DNA of 41,720 bases, from the NCBI GenBank assembly GCA_013297655.1, contig JAAFHV010000052.1, positions 1 through 41,720 on the forward strand, in the 5' to 3' direction. The DNA comes from Myxococcales bacterium (GTDB taxonomy: Bacteria > Myxococcota_A > Polyangia > Polyangiales > Polyangiaceae). Of this stretch, positions 8,531 to 15,837 are shown piece by piece (the stretch's first letter is position 1; each line of letters begins with the position of its first letter). Made by a program: the position numbers and the translations under genes. The notes under the pieces were generated by a model, which was not told where the DNA came from, made no database searches, and worked only from the letters and a program-made list of their open reading frames with translations.

Positions 8531-9607
8531 ATGACGCGCCTTCTTTCTCTCTCGCTGCTTGCGCTCTTTGCCTGCTCGAGCCCGGTCGAAGCATCGGCAC
8601 CGGAGCCCGCGACGCCGGGGACTCCCGGGCCGCGCTTGGTCGTCGTTCGGGCCGCGGTGGCGGGGGACGAGGTCGCTGTGGTTTGGGCGAGGGAGGAGCG
8701 GCCGCTCGTGCTCTCTCGCTTCTCGTTGACGGGGCAGCGTCGCGGCGAAGACGTGGTGCTCGCGCCCACCGCGCGGCTGGCGACCCTCGCGACCGACGGC
8801 GCACGTTACGCGGCGTGCTGGGGCACGGGACCGTCGCCCTCCGATGGCGACACCGACATTGCGTGTGCAACGGTGCCGGTTGGCGGCGGAGCGGTTTCCG
8901 TGCTCACCCCTTTTTCAGGGGTCGCCCCCGCGCTCACCCGCGGCCCGCGCGGCCTCGTGCTCGCGTACGGAAGCATCGAGTCACAGGCCACGAGTGGCAA
9001 AAGGTTTCGTATTCACCTCCGCGAGCTCGAGGGTACCGGCGCATCGTGGAGCTCGGAGGTACTCGAGACCCCGGCGCTCGCTGGGCTCCAGGTCACGTCC
9101 ACCCCGAGCGGCTTCTTCGTCGCGGCGTTGTATGGATCTATGGGATTTCGTTTGGCCCACGATCTGACTTCCGCCAAAGGCCCATTCCCCATTGGCGAGT
9201 CCTTCGGGACGCAGCCGGGCACCGAGAACATCGTCGCCATCGGCGACACGGTCGCCATCAACCGCGCCATTCCCTACAAGACCGCTTACACGGTTGTCGA
9301 TAGCTCGAATCGTGTCACCACGTCGCTCTTCGTGGGTGGCGGCGTGAAGCTCGGACATTCCGCGTTTCTCTGGGCGGAGGCAGGCTCGTTTCGCGCGGCT
9401 TGGCAAACGACCTTCGAGGGCGATTCGCTCCAGCGGCGAGACCTCCCGCTCGACGCCGGTCGAATCGAGGAGAACGGCGACGTCGATGAGCGGCGCCAAG
9501 AGCAGCACGGTAGCCGCATGACGGTCGTGGCCTCCCCCGCCGGCCCGCTGCTGGTGAAGGACGGCGCGACGGGAGTGGTCGTCGTGGCCCTCCCTCAGGC
9601 GCCCTAG
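8531..9607 (+). CDS. Secreted lipoprotein, probable beta-propeller
   Basis: A 358-residue product. The N-terminus LLSLSLLALFACSS is a lipoprotein signal with Cys15. A short Pro/Ala linker leads into a body of repeating beta-rich segments (VVVRAAVAGDEVAVVWA, TLATDGARYAACWG, GPRGLVLAYGSIES, GFFVAALYGSMGF, ENIVAIGDTVAINRA). Such segments, each with a short hydrophobic beta strand and Gly/Asp turns, are typical of myxobacterial surface proteins with propeller folds. No active-site motif is visible. The ATG at 8531 is chosen because the signal peptide begins there. The gene is isolated, with about 200 bp of non-coding sequence upstream. Confidence 0.75.
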   Translation: MTRLLSLSLLALFACSSPVEASAPEPATPGTPGPRLVVVRAAVAGDEVAVVWAREERPLVLSRFSLTGQRRGEDVVLAPTARLATLATDGARYAACWGTGPSPSDGDTDIACATVPVGGGAVSVLTPFSGVAPALTRGPRGLVLAYGSIESQATSGKRFRIHLRELEGTGASWSSEVLETPALAGLQVTSTPSGFFVAALYGSMGFRLAHDLTSAKGPFPIGESFGTQPGTENIVAIGDTVAINRAIPYKTAYTVVDSSNRVTTSLFVGGGVKLGHSAFLWAEAGSFRAAWQTTFEGDSLQRRDLPLDAGRIEENGDVDERRQEQHGSRMTVVASPAGPLLVKDGATGVVVVALPQAP

Positions 9608-9789
9608 AGCCAAGCCGTCGTCGCCGACCTGCCTCCGTAGCGCAGAACGAGGTTCGTCGCGCTCTTCAACGCCGCCCGTGCCCGCGCTCATCGCGCCTCC
9701 GAGCCAGCGCGCCAACGCGCCAACGCACGCGCGCGAGCCCGTGAACGCTGCGCCTTGACGGATGCCGATATGGGTATATGTTGGCGCTC

Positions 9790-10131
9790 ATGGCACGCGC
9801 CGCCACCACGTCGGACGTCTTCAACGCGATCGCGGAGCCGCAGCGACGGCAAATCCTCGTGCTGCTGCGCGGGGGTGAGCGGCCCGTGAACGAGCTCGCC
9901 GAGGAGCTGGGGCTCACGCAGCCGGGGGCTTCCAAGCACCTGCGTGTGCTGCGCGAGGTCGGCCTCGTGAGCGATCGTAAGGCAGGCAAGCAGCGCCTCT
10001 ACTGCCTGAACGCGCGCGGGCTTCGGCCGGTCCACGAGTGGGCGGGCGGGTTCGCGCGCTTTTGGAACGAGAGCTTCGATCGGCTGGACGCGTACGTGCA
10101 GGACCTCAAGAAGGCAAAACAGGAGAAGTGA
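9790..10131 (+). CDS. ArsR-family winged-helix regulator
   Basis: A small winged-helix protein: FNAIAEPQRRQILVLL, then the helix-turn-helix LAEELGLTQPGASKHLRVL and the wing VGLVSDRKAGKQRLYCL. No Cys metal-binding ELCVCDL box is present, so it is not an arsenic sensor. It belongs to the ArsR group that sits next to SRPBCC genes. It is followed after 2 bp by the SRPBCC gene and then, with a 1-bp overlap, by the RibD-like gene, so it should autoregulate this operon. An ATATGGGTATAT dyad at about 9769-9780 overlaps the alternative ATG at 9778 and may be part of an operator. For that reason the ATG at 9790 is preferred. Confidence 0.88.
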   Translation: MARAATTSDVFNAIAEPQRRQILVLLRGGERPVNELAEELGLTQPGASKHLRVLREVGLVSDRKAGKQRLYCLNARGLRPVHEWAGGFARFWNESFDRLDAYVQDLKKAKQEK

Positions 10132-10133
10132 CC

Positions 10134-10640
10134 ATGGCAGTGACGGGAAGCGACGGGCCGGAAAAGTCCGCGACCGCCGAGCGGGAGGTCGTGATCTCGC
10201 GCGTCATCGACGCGCCGCGGGAGCTGGTGTTCGAGGCGTTCACCGAAGTTCGGCACTTGTCGCACTGGTGGGGGCCGGCGGGGTTCACCACCACCACCCG
10301 CGCCTTCGAGTTTCGTGTCGGCGCAGAGTGGGACTTCGTGATGCACGGCCCCGACGGCACCGATTACCAAGAATGGATCTCGTTCACCGAGATCACCGCG
10401 CCCGAGCGGATCGCGCTCCTTCACGGGGAGTCGCGCGGCGATCCGAACGCGTTCGAGTCGGTGCTCACGTTCTTGCCCGAGGGCGCGGCGACCCGCATCG
10501 AGATGCGCACCGTCTTCCGCACCAAGGCACAGCGCGACGAAGCGGTCGAGAAATACCACGCGATCGAGGGCGGCACGCAGACGCTCGCCAACCTCGACGC
10601 TTACGTCACCAAGAACATCCGCAAAGGAGCCGAGAGCTGA
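10134..10640 (+). CDS. SRPBCC / AHSA1-family protein
   Basis: A 168-residue protein with the AHSA1/START-like fold. After a short leader, REVVISRVIDAPRELVFEAF, LSHWWGPAGFTT and GAEWDFVMHGPDG match the family core. EWISFTEITAPERIAL and LTFLPEGAATRIEMR continue the curved sheet, and a C-terminal helix follows. These proteins enclose a hydrophobic pocket and bind small lipophilic ligands or act as co-chaperone-like partners. It is the middle gene of a three-gene operon: 2 bp after the ArsR stop, with its TGA overlapping the ATG of the next gene (TGATG). The ligand is unknown. Confidence 0.88.
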   Translation: MAVTGSDGPEKSATAEREVVISRVIDAPRELVFEAFTEVRHLSHWWGPAGFTTTTRAFEFRVGAEWDFVMHGPDGTDYQEWISFTEITAPERIALLHGESRGDPNAFESVLTFLPEGAATRIEMRTVFRTKAQRDEAVEKYHAIEGGTQTLANLDAYVTKNIRKGAES

Positions 10641-11266
10641 TGGCCGGCAAAGTGTTTTTCAGCGTGTCGATGTCGCTCGACGGGTTCATCGCGCCGGTGG
10701 GGCGCATGGGTGATCCGGATTGGATCGCGCAGTGGATGGAGCTCCAGGCGTGGGTCCTCCCGCTCCGCTTTCTCCGCGAGAACCTGAAGCTCGGCGAAGG
10801 GGGCGAGGAAGGTCCCGACAACGACATCGCGCGTGCAACGTTCGAGCGCACCGGCGCGAGCGTGATGGGCAAACGCATGTTCGAGCTCGGCGAGAAGTCG
10901 TGGCCGGAGGACGCGCCGTTTCACACGCCGGTCTTCGTGGTCACCCACGAAAAGCATGATCCTTGGGAGCGAAAGGGGGGAACCACGTTCCACTTCGTCA
11001 ACGACGGCATCGAGCGCGCGCTGTCTCGGGCCCGCGAGGCCGCCGGCGACCGCGACGTGCGCATTGCGGGAGGTGGCGCGACAATCCTGGAGTACCTGAA
11101 CGCGGGCCTCGTCGACGAGTTTTCGGTCGCGCTGTCCCCCGTGCTCTTCGGCGCCGGAACGCGGCTCTTCGAAGGCATCGACGCGCGGCGCGTGGCCCTT
11201 CTGCCGATCGGCTCGCAGGCCACCAAGCGGGTGACGCACCTCACCTACGCGGTGCTGAAGCGGTAG
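10640..11266 (+). CDS. Dihydrofolate-reductase-like (RibD C-terminal) protein
   Basis: A 208-residue protein of the RibD C-terminal / DHFR-like family. It opens KVFFSVSMSLDGFIA, the usual start of the fold. ASVMGKRMFELGE follows, then VFVVTHEKHDPW, the glycine-rich VRIAGGGATILEYLNAGLVD that binds NADPH, and a closing SPVLFGAGTRLFEG. Most members are uncharacterised NADPH-dependent reductases rather than true folate enzymes. Translation is coupled to the SRPBCC gene by a TGATG overlap. The trio ArsR-SRPBCC-RibD recurs in many bacteria, so a joint role in handling one small molecule is likely but not proven. Confidence 0.85.
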   Translation: MAGKVFFSVSMSLDGFIAPVGRMGDPDWIAQWMELQAWVLPLRFLRENLKLGEGGEEGPDNDIARATFERTGASVMGKRMFELGEKSWPEDAPFHTPVFVVTHEKHDPWERKGGTTFHFVNDGIERALSRAREAAGDRDVRIAGGGATILEYLNAGLVDEFSVALSPVLFGAGTRLFEGIDARRVALLPIGSQATKRVTHLTYAVLKR

Positions 11267-11546
11267 CCGTTTCGACTTCGGCGTTCCCGTTCGCGTTCCT
11301 GGTCTGATCGCGACAACGGCCCGCGCCAAGCACACGACACGACTCCGACACGGAGCGCTCAGGTGCGCGCCACGTCGCGCCGCGAATCCGTGGAAACACG
11401 AGAAGGCGCCGGAGCCACCCCCGGAGGCGCGAGCGCTACGCGAGAGTCTCTGGGAGCCCGCGCTCGCCGCTGCGGCGTGAATCGTGCGGAGGCGTTCACT
11501 GCGCGGTCGTTTGTTGTTCTCGAACGGCGCGGTTCGGCGCTCGTTG

Positions 11547-12089
11547 CTACGCCTGGCTCATCCCTGTCGCATCCTGCGGCGCCTGCGCGTGAAGCGCGCG
11601 CGACGTCACGAGCCCTTCCTCCGGAACACCCAGGCGCGCGCGAAGCTCGCCCACCGTCAACGCGAGCAGCGCTTCGTAATCCGCTTCGGTGTCGCCTCCC
11701 GCGAACAGGGAAGGTACTCGTCCCGCCGACGCCTGCCACGCGGCGAGCGCGCGTCGTGGTGCGAGCAGCACGCCCCCGAGCGATCCGAACGCGACGATGG
11801 ACGCGACGTAGAGGCCGAGCGACCGAAGCCCACGACGTGCTTCCCAGAGCGAGATTTCTCCCTCGCCGCGCATGTCGGTTCCGTAGCCGGTCGCGACGTG
11901 GTGCAAATCGTGGAGCATGATCGCCCACGCGTGACGCTTCGTGTTCGGCACCTTGATGGGTATCCCGAAGATGGTCGCGTCGGTCCACTTCGCCGCGTAC
12001 GAAGCGACGGTGAAGCCGTTCTCTGCGAGATAGGCGTCCCGCGCTCGGCGAACGGTCCACGACGACGGATACGGACGGTCGAGCATCAT
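11547..12089 (-). CDS. Coq4-like putative metal-binding protein
   Basis: A 180-residue protein containing HDLHH (60-64) followed eleven residues later by Glu76 in MRGEGEIS. That spacing is exactly the HDxxH-x11-E zinc-ligand motif of the Coq4 ubiquinone-biosynthesis family. Upstream is KRHAWAIML, and downstream is a hydrophobic helix LGLYVASIVAFGSLGGVLL that could touch or cross the membrane. It is shorter than eukaryotic Coq4 and shows no targeting signal. The double ATG at 12084-12089 is used as start, because the longer frame upstream is Arg-rich and not protein-like. No quinone-biosynthesis gene is nearby, so the substrate is uncertain. Confidence 0.7.
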   Translation of the reverse strand: MMLDRPYPSSWTVRRARDAYLAENGFTVASYAAKWTDATIFGIPIKVPNTKRHAWAIMLHDLHHVATGYGTDMRGEGEISLWEARRGLRSLGLYVASIVAFGSLGGVLLAPRRALAAWQASAGRVPSLFAGGDTEADYEALLALTVGELRARLGVPEEGLVTSRALHAQAPQDATGMSQA

Positions 12090-12324
12090 CGCTTCACCTC
12101 GCTTGCGGTCAGAATAGGGCCAACCCACGCGGCGGCCATGGCCGTGAGCTTCTTTGGTCGGGTGCCGACGGCGAGGCCGGAGGAGTGCCGTAAATTCGAG
12201 CACTTGGCGGCGATGGTTGTTGCCTCTCCCAAGTGGAGGCGGAGCGCAGTTGGCGCCGACCCCGAGCGCACCGACGTCGCGGATACCGGCGCTCGATGCA
12301 CCACGCCGCATCAATGACCCATCG

Positions 12325-12603
12325 TCAGCGCGCTGCCGCGATCGCGCGCCTTGCGTTCTCCATCGCGCCCCACTGCTCGTGTACCGTCCGCCCCCGCCGA
12401 CACACCCTCCAACCGCGCGCGCATCGCTGCCCGCGCACCACCCCGAGCTCGTTCGTCGCTCCCTGGATTCCCCAGATCGCGGCGAGCTCTTGACCGTCCG
12501 ATAGGGCACGATCGAGCGCGGCGCACAGGAGCGATTCCGCGCCCGGCGTGCCCGTACGCGCCGCGATGCGCACCGGCGCGCCGACGAGCGAAGCGGGCAC
12601 CAT
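12325..12603 (-). CDS. Small hypothetical protein
   Basis: A 92-residue frame beginning MVPASLVGAPVRIAARTGTP. Its central part, LCAALDRALSDGQELAAIWG, has normal globular composition and G/C third positions. The C-terminal part is Arg-rich (CARGWRVCRRGRTVHE), less convincing, and could be out of frame. It sits between the Coq4-like gene and the next unknown gene on the same strand. No domain recognised. Confidence 0.35.
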   Translation of the reverse strand: MVPASLVGAPVRIAARTGTPGAESLLCAALDRALSDGQELAAIWGIQGATNELGVVRGQRCARGWRVCRRGRTVHEQWGAMENARRAIAAAR

Positions 12604-12650
12604 CGTCGCGTCGTAGGCACGGCGACACCGCCTCGGCGTGCCCGTGACGT

Positions 12651-13538
12651 TTACTTGGCGGCGCGCTTCGGTGCCTTGCGCGTCGAGGCAGGACGCTTCG
12701 CCGGCGCGCCACGTTTGGAAGGTTCGCGTTTCGCCGGCGGCGCGGGCAGGTTAGGCGCGACCCACTCCCGCGCGAGCCACTCGAGAGAGACTCGGCTCGC
12801 GCGGAGGGCGGCGTCGGTCGCGTTCGCTGCCTTGTTCTTGTTCGCCCCGCGCGCGCCAAAAGAGCGTGCATACAGCACCCAATTCGAGAGCTCGAAGCGA
12901 TGGAGGAGCGGTGCGTACGGGAGCTTGTCGATCTTGGCGAGCAGGGAAAGCGCCGCGTCGGCTCCGTTCTTTCCTGTCGATCCGTCGCACGCGTAGAGCG
13001 CCATCGCCGCTTGGAAGAGCATGCTGCGCACCTCCTCGAAGGCCGCGGCCGGGTCTTCGGCGACGCGCTCGAGGAGAGCGTGAAACTCGTCCGGACCGAG
13101 GCCGGCACCGGCGGCCGTCTCTGCCATCGCGGGGACTTGGGAGTCGAGGAACGACGAGCGCCCACGTTGACCGAGCAGGCGCCCCACGAGGTAGAGGTCG
13201 AACGCGCTCGCGATAGCCTCGCCCAAGAAGAGCGCCGCGGGGGAGAGGCGGCCCGGGCCAAGAGCTTTCGCCGCGAGGTGGTGCCATGCCACGTGCGCGA
13301 CCACGTCGGCTGGAATCGAGCGCTGCGCGAGAACGTCGCCCCCGTCGCTCGCGCCCCAGAACGTGAGATTCAAGAGCAGCGCACGGTCCCAACGGCCTGC
13401 GGCAGAAGCGGGGAGAACGCGGAATCGGTACTTGTCGGCGACCAGGATCGCCTTGAGATCGGCGTAGAGCTCGACGTTGCGGAGGGCGCGCTCGTCTTCG
13501 ATCGTGAGCGCGTCGAGACGGCAAAGAGAGAAGGGCAT
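12651..13538 (-). CDS. Hypothetical protein with basic C-terminal tail
   Basis: About 295 residues from the ATG at 13538; the frame also allows a GTG at 13553. It begins MPFSLCRLDALTIEDERALR. The middle contains DVVAHVAWHHLAAKAL and, about 16 residues on, FLGEAIASAFDLYLVG. The arrangement of clustered His with a following Glu in a helix recalls gluzincin-like metal sites, but the HExxH signature is absent. The last 35 residues are a Lys/Arg/Ala/Pro-rich tail (APPAKREPSKRGAPAKRPAS), likely disordered and suited to binding nucleic acid or acidic partners. There is no signal peptide. Function unknown. Confidence 0.7.
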   Translation of the reverse strand: MPFSLCRLDALTIEDERALRNVELYADLKAILVADKYRFRVLPASAAGRWDRALLLNLTFWGASDGGDVLAQRSIPADVVAHVAWHHLAAKALGPGRLSPAALFLGEAIASAFDLYLVGRLLGQRGRSSFLDSQVPAMAETAAGAGLGPDEFHALLERVAEDPAAAFEEVRSMLFQAAMALYACDGSTGKNGADAALSLLAKIDKLPYAPLLHRFELSNWVLYARSFGARGANKNKAANATDAALRASRVSLEWLAREWVAPNLPAPPAKREPSKRGAPAKRPASTRKAPKRAAK

Positions 13539-13630
13539 GAGGCGCTCTACCACACGGCGTGACGTTGACGCGGGACGCGCGCCGCGAGACGAGTGCGCGT
13601 GGCCGATCGCGGACCCCTTGCGGCTAGGGT

Positions 13631-14851
13631 TCAGAAGGCGGCGTCGACCTGCAGGATGAGCGGAGAGCTGCTCGGCACGCCCTGGAGTTGTCCGCGGTAG
13701 ACGGACAGCCCAACACCACCACCGCCGCCGCCGCCCGTCACGGACGACCGGCCCGGCTGACCGGGGGTAGCTCCGCCACTTCCGCCCGTACCGCCGTTCC
13801 CGCCCGAGTCCGTGCCTGCGTCATGGACGCCACCCGCCGCCGAGTTGACGCCCACGGAACGCCGGCCTGCAGGACCGGTTGCGCCGCCGTCGGCGCTCGC
13901 TCCGGCTGCGCCGCCCCCGCCATTCGCTGCGATCGTCGCCCCCGCCAACGAAACGAAGCCGATGGATTCCAGCCAGAGCATTCCGCCCGCCCCGCCTCCT
14001 CCGCCCCCTCCCAAAGCGCAGGCCTGGCCGCCTGCGCCGTTCGCGTAGAGGACGCCGTTGATACGCAAGCCCGTCAAGGCCGTGATTTGCAGAGCGCCAC
14101 CGCCGGCACCTCCGACGCAGCCTCGGCCTCCGCCGCCGCCTCGACCGCCGAGCGTTAGCGGAGTGGAGACCCCGACCGACGCGTCCGGCGAGGGCCTGGG
14201 GCCGCCTGCTCCCTGCCCCGCATCGCCGCCGTTGCCTCCCGCTCCGCCGTTCGCCGCCCCACCGCCGCCGCCCCCACCGCCGAATCCGCCGTCCACAGCG
14301 GGTTGTCCATCGGCCCGCGAGGGAAGGGCGCCGTCCGCCAAGACGTCCAGCTCACCTTCGAGATCGACGGTACGCGCGACGATGATCAATGGCGCGTCCT
14401 GTCGGATCCTCACGACGTCGCGCCCGCCGTCGCTCACTCCCGTCACGAAAGCGTCGAGCGATAGGACCATGCATCCGCAAGCGGGAATCCATCGCCACCA
14501 CTCGTCCGCGACGGCAACATTGCCGCCGAGCCCGTCGACGATCGTAAGTTTCTCGTCTTCGACCGTGATGGTGAAGGCGCCTCTGAGCGAGAACGTGCTG
14601 TCCCAACGGTAGGCGTTGGTGTCTGCCGTGAGGTGACTCGGGACGGGGAGCGCTGCCTCGACCTCCGCGTCTCGTGCGGTGTCACCGTCGGGACGAACGA
14701 GCACGTCGGGTGCGCCGTCCACGAGCGATCCGCCCTCTTCGGGGGCGACCACGCCATCGCCGATGCCAAACAAAGCGTTGCACGCCCAAGTCGCCCCGAC
14801 GAGCCCGGCGACGAGAGCCGTGTTGCGCAATCTGGCGCTGAATCCCTTCAA
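13631..14851 (-). CDS. Glycine-rich secreted lipoprotein, beta-helix-like
   Basis: 406 residues. The signal peptide LVAGLVGATWAC places the lipidated Cys at 24, followed by an acidic linker. A beta-rich domain (about 80-170) includes FTITVEDEKLTIVDGLGG. From about 185 to 385, Gly-rich loops (runs of seven or eight Gly) alternate with short hydrophobic strands such as LRINGVLYANG and VSLAGATIAANGG. This pattern suggests parallel beta-helix rungs separated by flexible glycine loops. The TTG start at 14851 is supported by GGAAG six bases upstream and by a TTGA overlap with the stop of the TPR-PEGA gene, implying coupled translation. It is the last gene of the kinase operon and is probably displayed on the cell surface. 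Confidence 0.75.
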   Translation of the reverse strand: MKGFSARLRNTALVAGLVGATWACNALFGIGDGVVAPEEGGSLVDGAPDVLVRPDGDTARDAEVEAALPVPSHLTADTNAYRWDSTFSLRGAFTITVEDEKLTIVDGLGGNVAVADEWWRWIPACGCMVLSLDAFVTGVSDGGRDVVRIRQDAPLIIVARTVDLEGELDVLADGALPSRADGQPAVDGGFGGGGGGGGAANGGAGGNGGDAGQGAGGPRPSPDASVGVSTPLTLGGRGGGGGRGCVGGAGGGALQITALTGLRINGVLYANGAGGQACALGGGGGGGAGGMLWLESIGFVSLAGATIAANGGGGAAGASADGGATGPAGRRSVGVNSAAGGVHDAGTDSGGNGGTGGSGGATPGQPGRSSVTGGGGGGGVGLSVYRGQLQGVPSSSPLILQVDAAF

Positions 14852-15837
14852 AACGTACTTCCAAAACCTAGACGCGATTGCCGAGTAGGCGGAGCCGAGC
14901 TCGTCAGCCAAAGAATACCCCCTCCGACGACCAGAATCACTCCGGCGACGACGAACGCGGTCGACAGCGAGCCCGCGTCGGCGGCGCGTGTCCAGCGGTC
15001 GGCGTCGGATTGAGTTCGGCACGCGAACCGATCCGGACACTGGTCTGCGGCAGCCGACTTTTGGCCTAGCGCGGATGCTCCGAACCCGATTCCGATTCCG
15101 AGTGCGAAGGCGCCGAGGCCCGTAGCTCCGAGACCAAGCGGACCGCGCAGGGATCGGGCGGGCGCCGGCTCGATGGGCACCGCGGGTGCCGGCATTGCCT
15201 TCACGGGTACGCTTACGAGCGGCGGCGGGACGACGCCTCCGGACTCGACTGGGACGGGCTTGGCGAGGCGAGGGATATCGAACGTCCGACGCTCGCCCTC
15301 CGCCAAGCGGACCGAGCCCTTCCATGACGTTTCGCGGTCCGTGACCTCGACCGTGTGGTCTCCGGCATCGACGCTCAGTGCGCCAGCGGGATCCACACGC
15401 GCGCCATCGAGCGAGACCACCGCTCCCTCACTCGGGTCGACGAGGGCGATTCGCAGCTCGGGGATGCGTGCATCGAGCGATTCGATTCTTTCGCTCGCCC
15501 TGCGTTCACTCTTGGGCTTCTTCGAGGCGCGAGCTTCGTCGCGCGCGCGGGTGAAGGCGACGCGCGCGTCGACGAGGCGCCCTAGACCTTCGTAGCACTC
15601 GCCGATGAGCAGGAGTGTCCCGACTGCGGGGTCGAGCTTCTGGCTGCGACCGAGCGCGTCGAGGGCGCGAGGGAAGTCTTTGGCGGACAAGAGTCGTTTG
15701 CCTTCCTGATAGGCACTCTCGGCGGCGAGCTCGTCCGCACGCCCGGCAGCGAAACAGGGGCGCGGAGCCGCCACGCCACCGACTCCCCAAATGACCATGA
15801 CAGTAACGATGACTGTGGCACGACCAGAAGTGTTCAT
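14848..15837 (-). CDS. TPR and PEGA-domain exported membrane protein
   Basis: 329 residues. A signal segment (about 8-31) precedes TPR-like helices (AYQEGKRLLSAKDFPRALDA and LLLIGECYEGLGRLVDARVA, about 36-105). A PEGA-like beta domain follows (about 127-190: IALVDPSEGAVVSLDGARV, then GDHTVEVTD). After a Pro/Val linker come two membrane helices (about 232-258 and 290-312). A Cys-containing loop between them carries DQCPDRFACRTQSDADRW. TPR-PEGA proteins of this plan are abundant in myxobacteria, often beside Ser/Thr kinases. The ATG overlaps the kinase stop by four bases (ATGA), and its own stop overlaps the next start, so the three genes form one tightly coupled operon. Confidence 0.8.
   Translation of the reverse strand: MNTSGRATVIVTVMVIWGVGGVAAPRPCFAAGRADELAAESAYQEGKRLLSAKDFPRALDALGRSQKLDPAVGTLLLIGECYEGLGRLVDARVAFTRARDEARASKKPKSERRASERIESLDARIPELRIALVDPSEGAVVSLDGARVDPAGALSVDAGDHTVEVTDRETSWKGSVRLAEGERRTFDIPRLAKPVPVESGGVVPPPLVSVPVKAMPAPAVPIEPAPARSLRGPLGLGATGLGAFALGIGIGFGASALGQKSAAADQCPDRFACRTQSDADRWTRAADAGSLSTAFVVAGVILVVGGGILWLTSSAPPTRQSRLGFGSTF

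Noticed and set aside
13267-13340. Zinc metalloprotease site in the protein at 12651-13538
   Set aside because: HVAWHH with a downstream Glu is suggestive, but the HExxH catalytic motif is absent.
13740-14300. CCG/GGC-rich simple repeat region
   Set aside because: It is explained by the glycine tracts of the lipoprotein coded on the minus strand.
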